Assembly (NCBI GenBank): GCA_012842235.1
Contig: DUTE01000423.1
Span: forward strand, 1 to 13,795
Reading direction: 5' to 3'
Origin: Bacillota bacterium
Lineage (GTDB): Bacteria; Bacillota; DTU065
DNA length: 13,795 bases
Shown here: positions 1 to 7,026 of the stretch, one piece after another
Layout of the letters: each line of letters opens with the position of its first letter
Numbering within the stretch: position 1 is the stretch's first letter
The notes under the pieces: generated by a model
Database searches by the model: none
Seen by the model: the letters and a program-made list of their open reading frames with translations, nothing else
Told to the model about the DNA's origin: nothing
Translations under genes and position numbers: made by a program

Positions 1-911
1 TTAACGCTATAACCAGAGGATTTCTTATCACCTTTTTGGCGATAAGTAGCATCAGGATCATATGCTGACTGCAAAGAACTTGCACTTATTTTAGACGCTT
101 GTTTTGCTTTTGGTTTTTTGGTTTTCTCATCAAAGATAGTTTGCTCTTCTAAAAATCTCTCTAGAATTTGAACTTCCTTTGTAGCAGCTATTTCTGGTAG
201 TTGTTTAGCTATTTTTAGAGCTTCATCTGCTAGTTGAAGCAGATAATCTAGAGTAGAACCAAGTTTTTCTGATTCAACACGGTAAAGAATCCGAGTTTTG
301 AATTTAGGTTCTAAAACTTCATTTAATGAATCTGTACGTTTGGCACTAGGAATAACTTTTACAGCTTGATGAAGAACATCAAAAGACAAAGCAAGACGTC
401 CAGCCTTCTTTATATTTGGTTCAATCATTGTAGAGTCCATACGTAGTTCTTGTTTACTAACACCTAGCAATTCTGCAAAGTTAGCAGTGAGCTCTTGAAA
501 AAGTTGAAAAACAATGGTTCCTTCTTCTGGATTGCTTAAAGTATAGCCTAGTAGTCTCTCTCTAAAATCATAGACGGTACGATCGCCAACGTAGAATGAG
601 CCTAATTCCCGAATTCCAAGAGCGTAATTTACCTCATAATCAGAACGCATAGCTCTAAAAAGTTGTTCATCAGTATAGTTCCATGTATGTTTAATGATCT
701 CTAATCCTACTAGAATATTTACCGGAGTATTAGGACGCCCCATATCTGTGCTATATAAAGGTTCAAATAGTTTTTCATCAATAGAACAGAATACATGTTT
801 ATAAAAAAGTCCAGCCCAGCCTTCTTCTATTTCTTTAGCATAGCGAGGATCCATACTATCAATTGTGCAAAACATTGATTTCTGACGATGCTCAGTATTT
901 TCTCGAAACAT
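1..911 (-). CDS. IS1182-family transposase, N-terminal part (cut by window edge)
   Basis: The minus strand is open without a stop from an ATG at 911-909 to the left edge, about 303 codons. A strong AGGGGG ribosome binding site lies about 8 bases upstream of that ATG. The translation begins MFRENTEHRQKSMF and has the all-helical N-terminal domain of IS1182/IS5-type transposases (roughly residues 20-125, including GRPNTPVNILVGLEI and VGDRTVYDFRERL). A probable first catalytic Asp follows at about residue 159 in DSTMIEPNI. Near the edge, residues 285-303 carry DPDATYRQKG, which matches the start of the family's catalytic core region. The remaining acidic catalytic residues would lie off-window. 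No frameshift or stop is seen in the visible part, so the gene may be intact. Family assignment rests on recognised motifs, not on a search. Confidence 0.85.
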   Translation of the reverse strand, partial: MFRENTEHRQKSMFCTIDSMDPRYAKEIEEGWAGLFYKHVFCSIDEKLFEPLYSTDMGRPNTPVNILVGLEIIKHTWNYTDEQLFRAMRSDYEVNYALGIRELGSFYVGDRTVYDFRERLLGYTLSNPEEGTIVFQLFQELTANFAELLGVSKQELRMDSTMIEPNIKKAGRLALSFDVLHQAVKVIPSAKRTDSLNEVLEPKFKTRILYRVESEKLGSTLDYLLQLADEALKIAKQLPEIAATKEVQILERFLEEQTIFDEKTKKPKAKQASKISASSLQSAYDPDATYRQKGDKKSSGYSV

Positions 912-924
912 TTGCTTTGCCCCC

Positions 925-944
925 TACAATGATTATTCATTGTA
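925..944. repeat. Perfect 8-bp hairpin upstream of transposase start
   Basis: TACAATGA at 925-932 pairs exactly with TCATTGTA at 937-944 across a 4-base TTAT loop. On the transposase (minus) strand the hairpin ends immediately before the AGGGGG ribosome binding site. It could modulate transposase translation or belong to the element's end; which of these applies is inference. Confidence 0.6.
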
Positions 945-1173
945 TATTTCTACAAAAATAAGTGCATATCCTTTAAAGTTTGGTTAAGAAAAGACTTTCC
1001 GCAGTGGAATCATATTTATGACTAATGGAAAATATAGAAGCACAATGCTTTAGCAAACATAAACAATTGTCCAGCAAAAAATAAGCAATACTTAGAGCAT
1101 GAGAGGTTTCATTTTAGTTACCACTTTTCGCTAAGTGCTTCTTGATTATTTATAATTTGAGGGGGAAAGGTTT

Positions 1174-2733
1174 ATGCAAAGACAGTACAAGTATTTAGTC
1201 CTTCTTGTTGCGGTCATGCTTTTACTTGCTGGTTGTACCCTTTTTTCGCCAAAGCATGGTTCTGTCAACGTGAAACTCGCATTGAAGGACGGTTCACCAA
1301 TTAGTGCAGTTGAAGTAACATTGATTCAGAACAAAAAGAACTGGAAAGTAAAGACAAACGCAGATGGTATAGCCAAATTTATCCTAGCTTCTGGTGATTA
1401 TGTAGCTACTGCAAATGTAAAATTACTAGATGGTACAACACATACCATTTCACAAAATGTAGTTGTCGAATCTGGCAAAGTTACAGATGTAATTGTTGCA
1501 GACGATTCTTTAGGTAGGGTAGTTATCAACGTTAAACATGCAAGATCTGGTAATCCTATTGACCAATGTGATATAAAAATTGTTCATGGAGATAAGACAT
1601 ATGATGTAGTTACTGATGACAAAGGTTCTTATGCATTTTATGCTAAAGCAGGTACCTATAAAGTCCAAGCAAGTAATGTAGGAATAGTAACAGATTTTAT
1701 TGACGTTCAAGTTACAAATAAAACCACGATAACAAATATAGAAATGGATATAAATGAATTTCAAGGAAGTATAGCCTTTGCAGATGGAACAGCGATTGCA
1801 GGAGCAAAAGTTAAAGTTGGGGAAATTGAAAGAGAAACAGATAACGATGGCAAGTTTGTTATGTTTGTAGGAACAGATAAAGATACTGTTCGTATAGAAT
1901 TAATGGGTCAAACTATTACAGTTGCAGATGTTGATCTTCTCAAACCTTTTGATTATAAGATTGAAAGTTTTGGTCTTTACGAATTAAAAATTGTCGATAA
2001 GGCTGATAAACCTCTTCCAGTAAAAGAGATGAAGATTGACGGTAAAGAGTTAACTAAGTTAGCTAATGGTTCTTTCCAAGGCTTAATTGAAGTAGGAGAG
2101 AAAACACCAATTGCTACACTTGGTACAGCACATGTAAAAGAATTAGGAGCAATTAATATTGAAGCTAAGAAAGATACCATAACAGTTAAAGTCGATTCAG
2201 TTCAGTTATTCACTACTTTTGCAGACTTTGGCGATAATCTCTACAAGACAGGATCCTGGGATGAACAGGATGGCACATTTATAGCTACAGCAGCTAGTGA
2301 GTGTCGTTTTATCAGTAATATAATGGCAACAGGTCACTATGCTTATTCAGTTGATGTTCTATTTGGTGCTCGTTATAGTCCGTCTATTGCCCACCAAAAA
2401 CCTAATGCTTATTATGATGGTGCTGTTACAGTAGATTCTAAAATAGGTAAATTTGCTATAAGAAGCCATACGACTGTTGGAGTTCTCAAAGAGAATCAAA
2501 CAGACGCCGAAGTACCTCAGGAAGACTGGGTTAACATTCTGATGGTGATGAATGAAGATAATTCAGTAGAAGTAACCATAACAAATCTTGATACAGGTGA
2601 AGTTCTCCTAGACAAAGCAGTGCTTCCTGCTGAAGATAATCTGTATAGAGATGGTTATTTAGGCTTAAGAGGTTTCAATAACACTAAATTTAAGAATGTT
2701 TTTGTCGACATGATGCAATCTCCAGTATTGTAA
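1174..2733 (+). CDS. Lipoprotein with repeated beta-sandwich modules and LamG-like C-terminal domain
   Basis: This is a surface lipoprotein of 519 residues. It has a basic N-terminus, a hydrophobic stretch (7-19) and a lipobox LAGC with the lipidated Cys at 21. Three or four repeated modules of 70-85 residues follow (about 28-108, 114-193, 195-265 and 270-345). They have the pattern of carboxypeptidase-regulatory/CnaB-like beta-sandwiches: an internal G-S-P/I-x-x-A motif, then T-D/N-x-D/K-G and a YxV/A strand. The last 170 residues (about 348-519) look like a concanavalin/LamG-type jelly roll (FADFGDNLYKTGSW at the start, YLGLRGFNNTKFKNVFVD at the end), a fold often used for glycan binding. 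No catalytic signature is evident. The ribosome binding site is GAGGGGG at 1159-1165. The next gene is a paralogue in its N-terminal half. The substrate is unknown. Confidence 0.75.
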   Translation: MQRQYKYLVLLVAVMLLLAGCTLFSPKHGSVNVKLALKDGSPISAVEVTLIQNKKNWKVKTNADGIAKFILASGDYVATANVKLLDGTTHTISQNVVVESGKVTDVIVADDSLGRVVINVKHARSGNPIDQCDIKIVHGDKTYDVVTDDKGSYAFYAKAGTYKVQASNVGIVTDFIDVQVTNKTTITNIEMDINEFQGSIAFADGTAIAGAKVKVGEIERETDNDGKFVMFVGTDKDTVRIELMGQTITVADVDLLKPFDYKIESFGLYELKIVDKADKPLPVKEMKIDGKELTKLANGSFQGLIEVGEKTPIATLGTAHVKELGAINIEAKKDTITVKVDSVQLFTTFADFGDNLYKTGSWDEQDGTFIATAASECRFISNIMATGHYAYSVDVLFGARYSPSIAHQKPNAYYDGAVTVDSKIGKFAIRSHTTVGVLKENQTDAEVPQEDWVNILMVMNEDNSVEVTITNLDTGEVLLDKAVLPAEDNLYRDGYLGLRGFNNTKFKNVFVDMMQSPVL

Positions 2734-2744
2734 GTAAGAAAATT

Positions 2745-2785
2745 GCTCTGACAGAAATTTAATTTCTGTCAGAGCTCTTTCTCTT
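2745..2785 (+). terminator. Rho-independent terminator after first lipoprotein gene
   Basis: A perfect 14-bp stem (2745-2758 with 2762-2775, GCTCTGACAGAAAT and its complement) closes on a 3-base TTA loop. A pyrimidine tract TCTTTCTCTT follows. It starts 11 bases after the lipoprotein stop codon. The T-run is interrupted by C, so termination may be incomplete. Confidence 0.8.
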
Positions 2786-3113
2786 AACTTTGACACTTTC
2801 TACTGCCATTATCTATTTTGACTAAGGAAGTTACTAGTCAAAATATTCTTGTTACCGCACAGAATAATAGCTAGGTATAATATAAGGAAAATCAATTATC
2901 AAAAAAGTAAATAGGCTGGCGGAGAATAACTAGTGATATTTTTTTGTTGTAATAAAAAAAGTATATTACTCATTGGAGTTTAACATATTCGACTTAAAAG
3001 GAAGGAATTAACATAGATAAGTAGTAGTAATAACAACGAAACAGTAATTATTAAGAAGACAGGGTGTATTTCTTGTGATTACTGATAAAAAGAACATAGG
3101 GGGATAGTTACTA
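2786..3113. other. AT-rich intergenic region between the two lipoprotein genes
   Basis: About 330 bases with no convincing gene. It holds a 10-bp perfect inverted repeat (ATTTTGACTA at 2815-2824 and its complement at 2835-2844, 10-base spacer). A TATAAT box lies at 2876-2881, and the ribosome binding site AGGGGGA of the next gene lies at 3098-3104. If the TATAAT box is used, the leader is over 200 bases long. No known riboswitch class was recognised in it. Confidence 0.6.
2852..2881 (+). promoter_or_regulatory. Possible promoter for second lipoprotein gene
   Basis: A consensus -10 box TATAAT (2876-2881) has only a weak -35 candidate, TTACCG (2852-2857), 18 bases upstream. The 10-bp inverted repeat at 2815-2844 ends just before it and could be an operator. 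Assignment is by consensus only. Confidence 0.35.
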
Positions 3114-4601
3114 ATGAAACAAAGTAAAAGAGTTTTACTTGCAATGGCTTTGTTAATTATTGCGGTAATGTTAAGCGGTTGCACTTTGTTTTCACAAAAG
3201 AGTGGTTCGGTTAAGGGTATTGTAACTATGGGTGATGGCGAAACGCCGATTAAAGCAGATGTATTCATCGACGGTAAAAAAATTGTTACAGCAAATGACA
3301 AAGGTGAATTTGTTATACTACTTAAAACAGGTAATTACAAAATTCATGCCGAGTATTTGGGTAAGGCTTCCACACCTAGTTCCATTGAAATAACTAATGG
3401 TAACGTCTTAGAAAAGCAAATTAAGGTAAGTGGTTTAGGTATTCTAAGTGGTAAAATAATCACCGAAAACGACAAGGCTATTGAAGGTGCTGAAATTAAG
3501 TTAGGAGCTATAAAGGCTGTAACAGACAAAGATGGTAAATACACAATGGTCGTTGCACCTGGCAAACAAGATTTAACAATAAACTATAAAGGCTATGTAT
3601 TTACTGAAACTTATGAAATGCCTGAATCTGACGAGAAAAAAGATATAAAGATTACTGATCTAAAAGCGGTAACACTTGCTGTTAAAAAATTAGATGGTAC
3701 AAGTCAGAAGGAATTAGAGGTTGATGTTATAGCAGGGAACTACAAAAATACTGTTAAAACAGATGATAAAGGATCAATAACACTAATTGCTCCTATAAAC
3801 GCTAAAGTATCTGCAAAGTTAATTATACCCCATACAACAGCAACAATTACTTCTGCCAAGGATGTCATACTAGGAACAGATACTGAAGTAATTCTTGATG
3901 TACAAGAAAAGCTTCTCTTCAGAGATGATTTTTCTAGTGATAAAGGAAATTATGAATTTATCGGTACGGAAATTGCTGATGGCACATTAAAGAGAACTGC
4001 TGACGCTGCAGGCCGTGCGACTGCCTGGTTAAAGACCGATAAAATCGGTGCATCTGATAACTATATAGTTGTCGCTAAAGCTCTTGGCGGTGGTGCAGCA
4101 TGGAGATTAAATGCTGCAGTTCCTGATGATTATGATTATCAAGGTAAGGTTGATAATTTAGTTTTCTATGGTTATCAAAATCCAGCTAACACAAGTGGAT
4201 CCCAATTTTCATGTTTCCATGGTCCTAATGGACCTAGTGGTGGACCATTTTGGGGTTGGCAGCGAGATCTAGATTTTAACAATAAACTTGTAAATGCTGA
4301 CGGAAAAGAAACCCACCCAATCCTTGAATTGAAAGAAGCTAAGCAAGTAAAAGGTGAAGAAAATGTCTGTGCTATAATGCTTGAAAGAGTTGATGGCGGT
4401 AGAGAAGTTTCTATGTGGTTTGATGGTGTACACCAGTTTACAATTCTTGACTCAGAAACAACAGTACATGAGTATCCTGATCCAATAGGAGAAAGATCTT
4501 ACTTCCATCAAGGTGGAGGTGTTGTTTTGGTTCTAGATCCACCTAAAGATGATGATAATCCGAGCTCTATATTTACCAGTCTAGAGATCTACAAAATATA
4601 A
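3114..4601 (+). CDS. Lipoprotein with repeated beta-sandwich modules and unrecognised C-terminal domain
   Basis: This surface lipoprotein has 495 residues, with a hydrophobic segment at 7-20 and lipobox LSGC giving a lipidated Cys at 23. The sequence around the lipid anchor (GCTLFS-K-GSV) closely matches the preceding gene, so the two are tandem paralogues in their N-terminal halves. Beta-sandwich modules of the carboxypeptidase-regulatory type lie at about 31-105, 108-180 and 184-265, each with an x-x-D-K/D-G-x-[FYI] turn. The C-terminal 225 residues (about 268-495) differ from the first lipoprotein. They start FRDDFSSDKGNYEF, contain a Gly/Pro/Trp-rich patch (GPSGGPFWGW, about 370-385) and end in strands. 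This suggests a jelly-roll domain, possibly carbohydrate-binding, but I do not recognise the family. The start is supported by AGGGGGA nine bases upstream. A strong terminator follows. Confidence 0.75.
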   Translation: MKQSKRVLLAMALLIIAVMLSGCTLFSQKSGSVKGIVTMGDGETPIKADVFIDGKKIVTANDKGEFVILLKTGNYKIHAEYLGKASTPSSIEITNGNVLEKQIKVSGLGILSGKIITENDKAIEGAEIKLGAIKAVTDKDGKYTMVVAPGKQDLTINYKGYVFTETYEMPESDEKKDIKITDLKAVTLAVKKLDGTSQKELEVDVIAGNYKNTVKTDDKGSITLIAPINAKVSAKLIIPHTTATITSAKDVILGTDTEVILDVQEKLLFRDDFSSDKGNYEFIGTEIADGTLKRTADAAGRATAWLKTDKIGASDNYIVVAKALGGGAAWRLNAAVPDDYDYQGKVDNLVFYGYQNPANTSGSQFSCFHGPNGPSGGPFWGWQRDLDFNNKLVNADGKETHPILELKEAKQVKGEENVCAIMLERVDGGREVSMWFDGVHQFTILDSETTVHEYPDPIGERSYFHQGGGVVLVLDPPKDDDNPSSIFTSLEIYKI

Positions 4602-4621
4602 AATCGGAGACAATTACAAAG

Positions 4622-4655
4622 AAAGCTGTCAGCAACGCTGGCAGCTTTTTCATTT
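4622..4655 (+). terminator. Rho-independent terminator after second lipoprotein gene
   Basis: A 12-bp stem (4622-4633 with 4637-4648; one G-U pair, otherwise perfect) closes on an AAC loop. It runs straight into TTTTTCATTTT. It lies 20 bases after the stop codon and separates the lipoproteins from the coaE operon. Confidence 0.88.
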
Positions 4656-4702
4656 TAAAAACAAAAATATAACGATAAAATTAAAGATTGCTAGGATATG
4701 TT

Positions 4703-4738
4703 ATGAAAAAGGGGAAAGAGATGGATAAAGAGAAATAA
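4703..4738 (+). other. Mini-ORF with strong ribosome binding site upstream of coaE
   Basis: An AAAGGGGAAAGAG purine tract stands before ATG 4721, which opens a 5-codon frame ending TAA at 4736-4738. An in-frame ATG at 4703 would give 11 codons (MKKGKEMDKEK). The real coaE start follows 15 bases later with a much weaker Shine-Dalgarno sequence. The mini-ORF could be a leader peptide coupling translation to coaE, a remnant of an upstream gene, or chance. Confidence 0.25.
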
Positions 4739-4753
4739 TAAGTTGGTGATTTA

Positions 4754-5728
4754 ATGAAAGTTGCACTTACAGGAAATATTGGCTCGGGGAAATCTGTAGC
4801 GGGTGAGTTTTTTCAACAAAAAGGAATAACAGTGATTAACACTGATAAAATCGCTAGAGATGTTGTAGAGCCAGGAGAAAAAGCGTTGGCTGAAATTGTT
4901 GAAGTTTTTGGCAAAGATCTATTAGAAAAAGATGGTACACTTAACCGCAAAAAACTAGGGAGTATTGTCTTTGCAGACGAAGAAAAAAGAAAAAAACTAG
5001 AAGCAATATTGCATCCTGCTATCTGGCAAAGGCTCCAAAAAGATATGGATTGGGACAATGAAAGGTTGGTTATAGCTGAAGTACCACTTTTATTTGAAGC
5101 AAATTGGCAAGATCGCTTCGATAAAATAATATTAATTAAAGCAGAAGATAATGTGAGACTAAAGCGAATAATGAAAAGGGATGATTTAAGTAAGGAAGAA
5201 GCAAAAAAACGCCTAGAATCTCAGATGTCACAGGAAGAAAAAGAAAAAAGAGCTGATTTTGTAGTAGATAATTCAGGGGATTGGCTAGATACTCTAAGAC
5301 ATCTTGAAGATATTTGGCGTATATTGGAGGTAAAAATGAGACAAATTAGAATTGCCCTAGTTGCACATGATCGCATGAAGCCACAGATGGTTAAGTTTGC
5401 AAGAAAACATGTAAATTTACTTAGACATTTGGAAATAGTTACTACAGGAACCACAGGTAAACTAATAGAAGAAAATACTGGTTTATCTGTGGAAAAGATG
5501 CTATCTGGTCCTTATGGAGGTGATCAACAGATAGGTGCTAAAATTGCAAGCGGACAGATAGATCTTGTGATTTTTATGCGTGATCCATTAACCGCACAAC
5601 CTCATGAACCAGATATTTCAGCACTACTGAGGGTCTGCGATGTTCATAATATACCTGTTGCAACCAACGAAGCTACTGCGGAGACCCTTTTAGTCGCTTT
5701 AACCGAGGAATTCTCCAAGCATGATTAG
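4754..5728 (+). CDS. coaE-mgsA: Fused dephospho-CoA kinase - methylglyoxal synthase
   Basis: One continuous 324-residue frame encodes two enzymes. Residues 1-194 are CoaE, which phosphorylates dephospho-CoA with ATP in the last step of CoA synthesis. It has the P-loop GNIGSGKS (7-14), D31 in [10 protein letters not shown] at 87-88, the lid-type segment [10 protein letters not shown] (134-143) and the usual C-terminal [10 protein letters not shown] (166-175). Residues 195-324 are MgsA, which converts dihydroxyacetone phosphate to methylglyoxal and phosphate. Its conserved sites are all present: AHD (204-206), TGTTG (231-235), GGDQQIG with the catalytic Asp 257, and [12 protein letters not shown] with His 284 and Asp 287. 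Each half is close to full family length and no linker separates them. GGAGG and ATG sit exactly at the join (see the separate entry). Neither domain shows decay. The transglycosylase gene follows after 22 bases. The start at 4754 gives the normal CoaE N-terminus. Confidence 0.93.
   Translation: MKVALTGNIGSGKSVAGEFFQQKGITVINTDKIARDVVEPGEKALAEIVEVFGKDLLEKDGTLNRKKLGSIVFADEEKRKKLEAILHPAIWQRLQKDMDWDNERLVIAEVPLLFEANWQDRFDKIILIKAEDNVRLKRIMKRDDLSKEEAKKRLESQMSQEEKEKRADFVVDNSGDWLDTLRHLEDIWRILEVKMRQIRIALVAHDRMKPQMVKFARKHVNLLRHLEIVTTGTTGKLIEENTGLSVEKMLSGPYGGDQQIGAKIASGQIDLVIFMRDPLTAQPHEPDISALLRVCDVHNIPVATNEATAETLLVALTEEFSKHD
5326..5338 (+). promoter_or_regulatory. Internal ribosome binding site and start for MgsA half
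   Basis: GGAGG (5326-5330) stands 5 bases before ATG 5336-5338, which is codon 195 of the fused frame and the expected first residue of MgsA. The same bases contain TAA at 5331-5333 in the +1 frame, a typical stop/ribosome-binding-site overlap between neighbouring genes. MgsA may therefore also be made as a separate protein. Confidence 0.6.
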
Positions 5729-5750
5729 TAAAGTTAAGAGGAGGGGACAG

Positions 5751-6341
5751 ATGAGGTATCAGAGAGCATTATTAGCTCTTTTGGCGTTATTTTTAACTTT
5801 TTTTGTTATTCATAAACCTTTGATGAAAAGAATCTGTCCTCTAAAGTATGCGGAAGAGATTTGGATCTCCGCTAAAGAAAATGAGTTAAGTCCATATCTT
5901 GTCGCAAGCATGATCAGAGTCGAGAGTAACTTTCAAAGAGATGCAATTTCACCAAAAGGTGCAACAGGCCTAATGCAATTGATGCCTTCAACTGCAGTCT
6001 GGGTTGCAGAGCAAAAAGGTATTACCTTAGACGAGGATAAACTTACTGATCCAGTCATTAATATTGCTTTAGGCACTTACTACTTTAGAACACTTTTTGA
6101 AAAATGGGGTAAAGTACCTGCTTTAGCTGCTTATAATGCCGGTAGAGGTAATTTAGAAAAATGGCTTAACGAAGGGATATGGGATGGAAGTTGGGATAGA
6201 CGTGGTGATATTCCTTTCTATGAAACCCAGGATTATGTTAGAAAAGTGATAATCCTAGAAAAATGGTATAACTATCTCTATAGCCATATATACAGCAGGG
6301 AGCTGGTAGTATGGAACAAGAATATAAACGAGACAAAATAG
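5751..6341 (+). CDS. Membrane-anchored lytic murein transglycosylase (SLT family)
   Basis: This enzyme cleaves the MurNAc-GlcNAc bond of peptidoglycan, leaving 1,6-anhydro-MurNAc. The 196-residue product has an N-terminal hydrophobic helix (about 6-21) that should anchor it outside the membrane, then a single SLT domain (about 32-180). The family motifs are complete: catalytic Glu 58 in RVESNF, GLMQL at 73-77, AAYNAG at 126-131 and the late ETQDYVRKV at 158-166. I place the start at ATG 5751 because AGGAGGGG lies just upstream. An earlier in-frame ATG at 5721 overlaps the previous gene and has no ribosome binding site. A lytic transglycosylase next to coaE is, from memory, a common order in clostridia. 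It overlaps the next gene by 31 bases, which implies co-translation. Confidence 0.92.
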   Translation: MRYQRALLALLALFLTFFVIHKPLMKRICPLKYAEEIWISAKENELSPYLVASMIRVESNFQRDAISPKGATGLMQLMPSTAVWVAEQKGITLDEDKLTDPVINIALGTYYFRTLFEKWGKVPALAAYNAGRGNLEKWLNEGIWDGSWDRRGDIPFYETQDYVRKVIILEKWYNYLYSHIYSRELVVWNKNINETK

Positions 6342-6919
6342 TTCGTTTAGTAAAAGATGATCCTTTTTTAACTATTGATAAAATTGCTAAAATGGTTAAT
6401 ACTACCCCTCGTTATGTCCGTACTGTCTTGTATGAAAACAACCTTTCTTTACAAGAGTTAAGAAGATCTTATGCTCGTAAATGGAAAGAAGGTAGCTTTT
6501 CCAAAGAGAGTTTAGAGTTAGGAGAAAATCTTAAGGTTGTTGTTAGAGAGTATATAGATAATTGTGTGCAGGTTCAGGACAACGATAACGATAATGGCGA
6601 CTTTAACCAAGATAAGATAAGTAACGGTTTTTTTGTCTCAAAAGAACTAATTATTACTTTAATAAAACCTTATTTTGCAACATTATCACAAATATGTAAG
6701 CGAGACGAGCCTCTAAAAGAATGGGTAGAAGTACTTAATAACATTTACTTAGTTCATTTTCGGCTTTTTAAGTCTGTTAAAGGTCAACATATTTGCCAGT
6801 ATAGTGCTGGTTTATGCACAGATACTGTGCTTATTTGTTCTAATAATTCTCTTAGCTTGGAGCCTAAATATCATGGTCTAGAAAGCAAATCAATATTAAC
6901 AGAGAAGGATTCTAGGTAA
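6311..6919 (+). CDS. Helix-turn-helix protein of unknown function
   Basis: This 202-residue protein is not one I can assign to a named family. Residues 8-42 form a clear helix-turn-helix (LTIDKIAKMVNTTPRYVRTVL), followed by a basic helix (LQELRRSYARKWK, 48-60), so DNA binding is likely. An acidic, low-complexity stretch (DNDNDNGDFN, 90-99) links this to a C-terminal domain (about 106-185) with helix and strand character. Cysteines occur at 85, 129, 162, 169 and 176; the last three are spaced exactly seven apart. The layout resembles GntR-like regulators (HTH plus effector domain), but no UTRA or FCD signature is seen. GGGAG lies upstream of the ATG, which sits inside the end of the transglycosylase gene. 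It may regulate the envelope genes or its own operon; that is inference. Confidence 0.6.
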   Translation: MEQEYKRDKIVRLVKDDPFLTIDKIAKMVNTTPRYVRTVLYENNLSLQELRRSYARKWKEGSFSKESLELGENLKVVVREYIDNCVQVQDNDNDNGDFNQDKISNGFFVSKELIITLIKPYFATLSQICKRDEPLKEWVEVLNNIYLVHFRLFKSVKGQHICQYSAGLCTDTVLICSNNSLSLEPKYHGLESKSILTEKDSR

Positions 6920-7026
6920 AAAGAGAGAAAACTTATTAGTGATAGATAGGTTAGGTGATTGCGTTAAAGTGTAAAGCTAACCTACAAAAGATTTGAACTA
7001 ACTCTGAGAGGGGGCAATTTAGGTAA

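Larger units (their letters stand above)
1..944 (-). mobile_element. IS1182-type insertion sequence, one end only
   Basis: The transposase reads leftwards, so the end of the element that lies 5' of the gene should fall between 912 and about 1170. The exact terminal inverted repeat and any target duplication cannot be fixed because the other end is outside the window. The right limit given here is a minimum that includes the hairpin just upstream of the transposase. Confidence 0.6.

Noticed and set aside
1151..1156. TATAAT box just before the first lipoprotein gene
   Set aside because: Transcription would begin at or inside the ribosome binding site (1159-1165), and no matching -35 box is present.
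1510..1764. 84-codon minus-strand frame inside the first lipoprotein gene
   Set aside because: It is antisense to a lipoprotein with clear domain repeats; its translation is Ile/Tyr/Cys-rich noise.
2933..2983. Possible 16-codon GTG-started peptide in the intergenic region, after GGCGGAG
   Set aside because: It has a plausible ribosome binding site but is very short, with Phe/Cys/Lys-rich content; nothing supports it as a gene.
5721..5750. Earlier ATG start for the lytic transglycosylase
   Set aside because: It lies within the end of the coaE-mgsA gene without a ribosome binding site, while AGGAGGGG points to ATG 5751.
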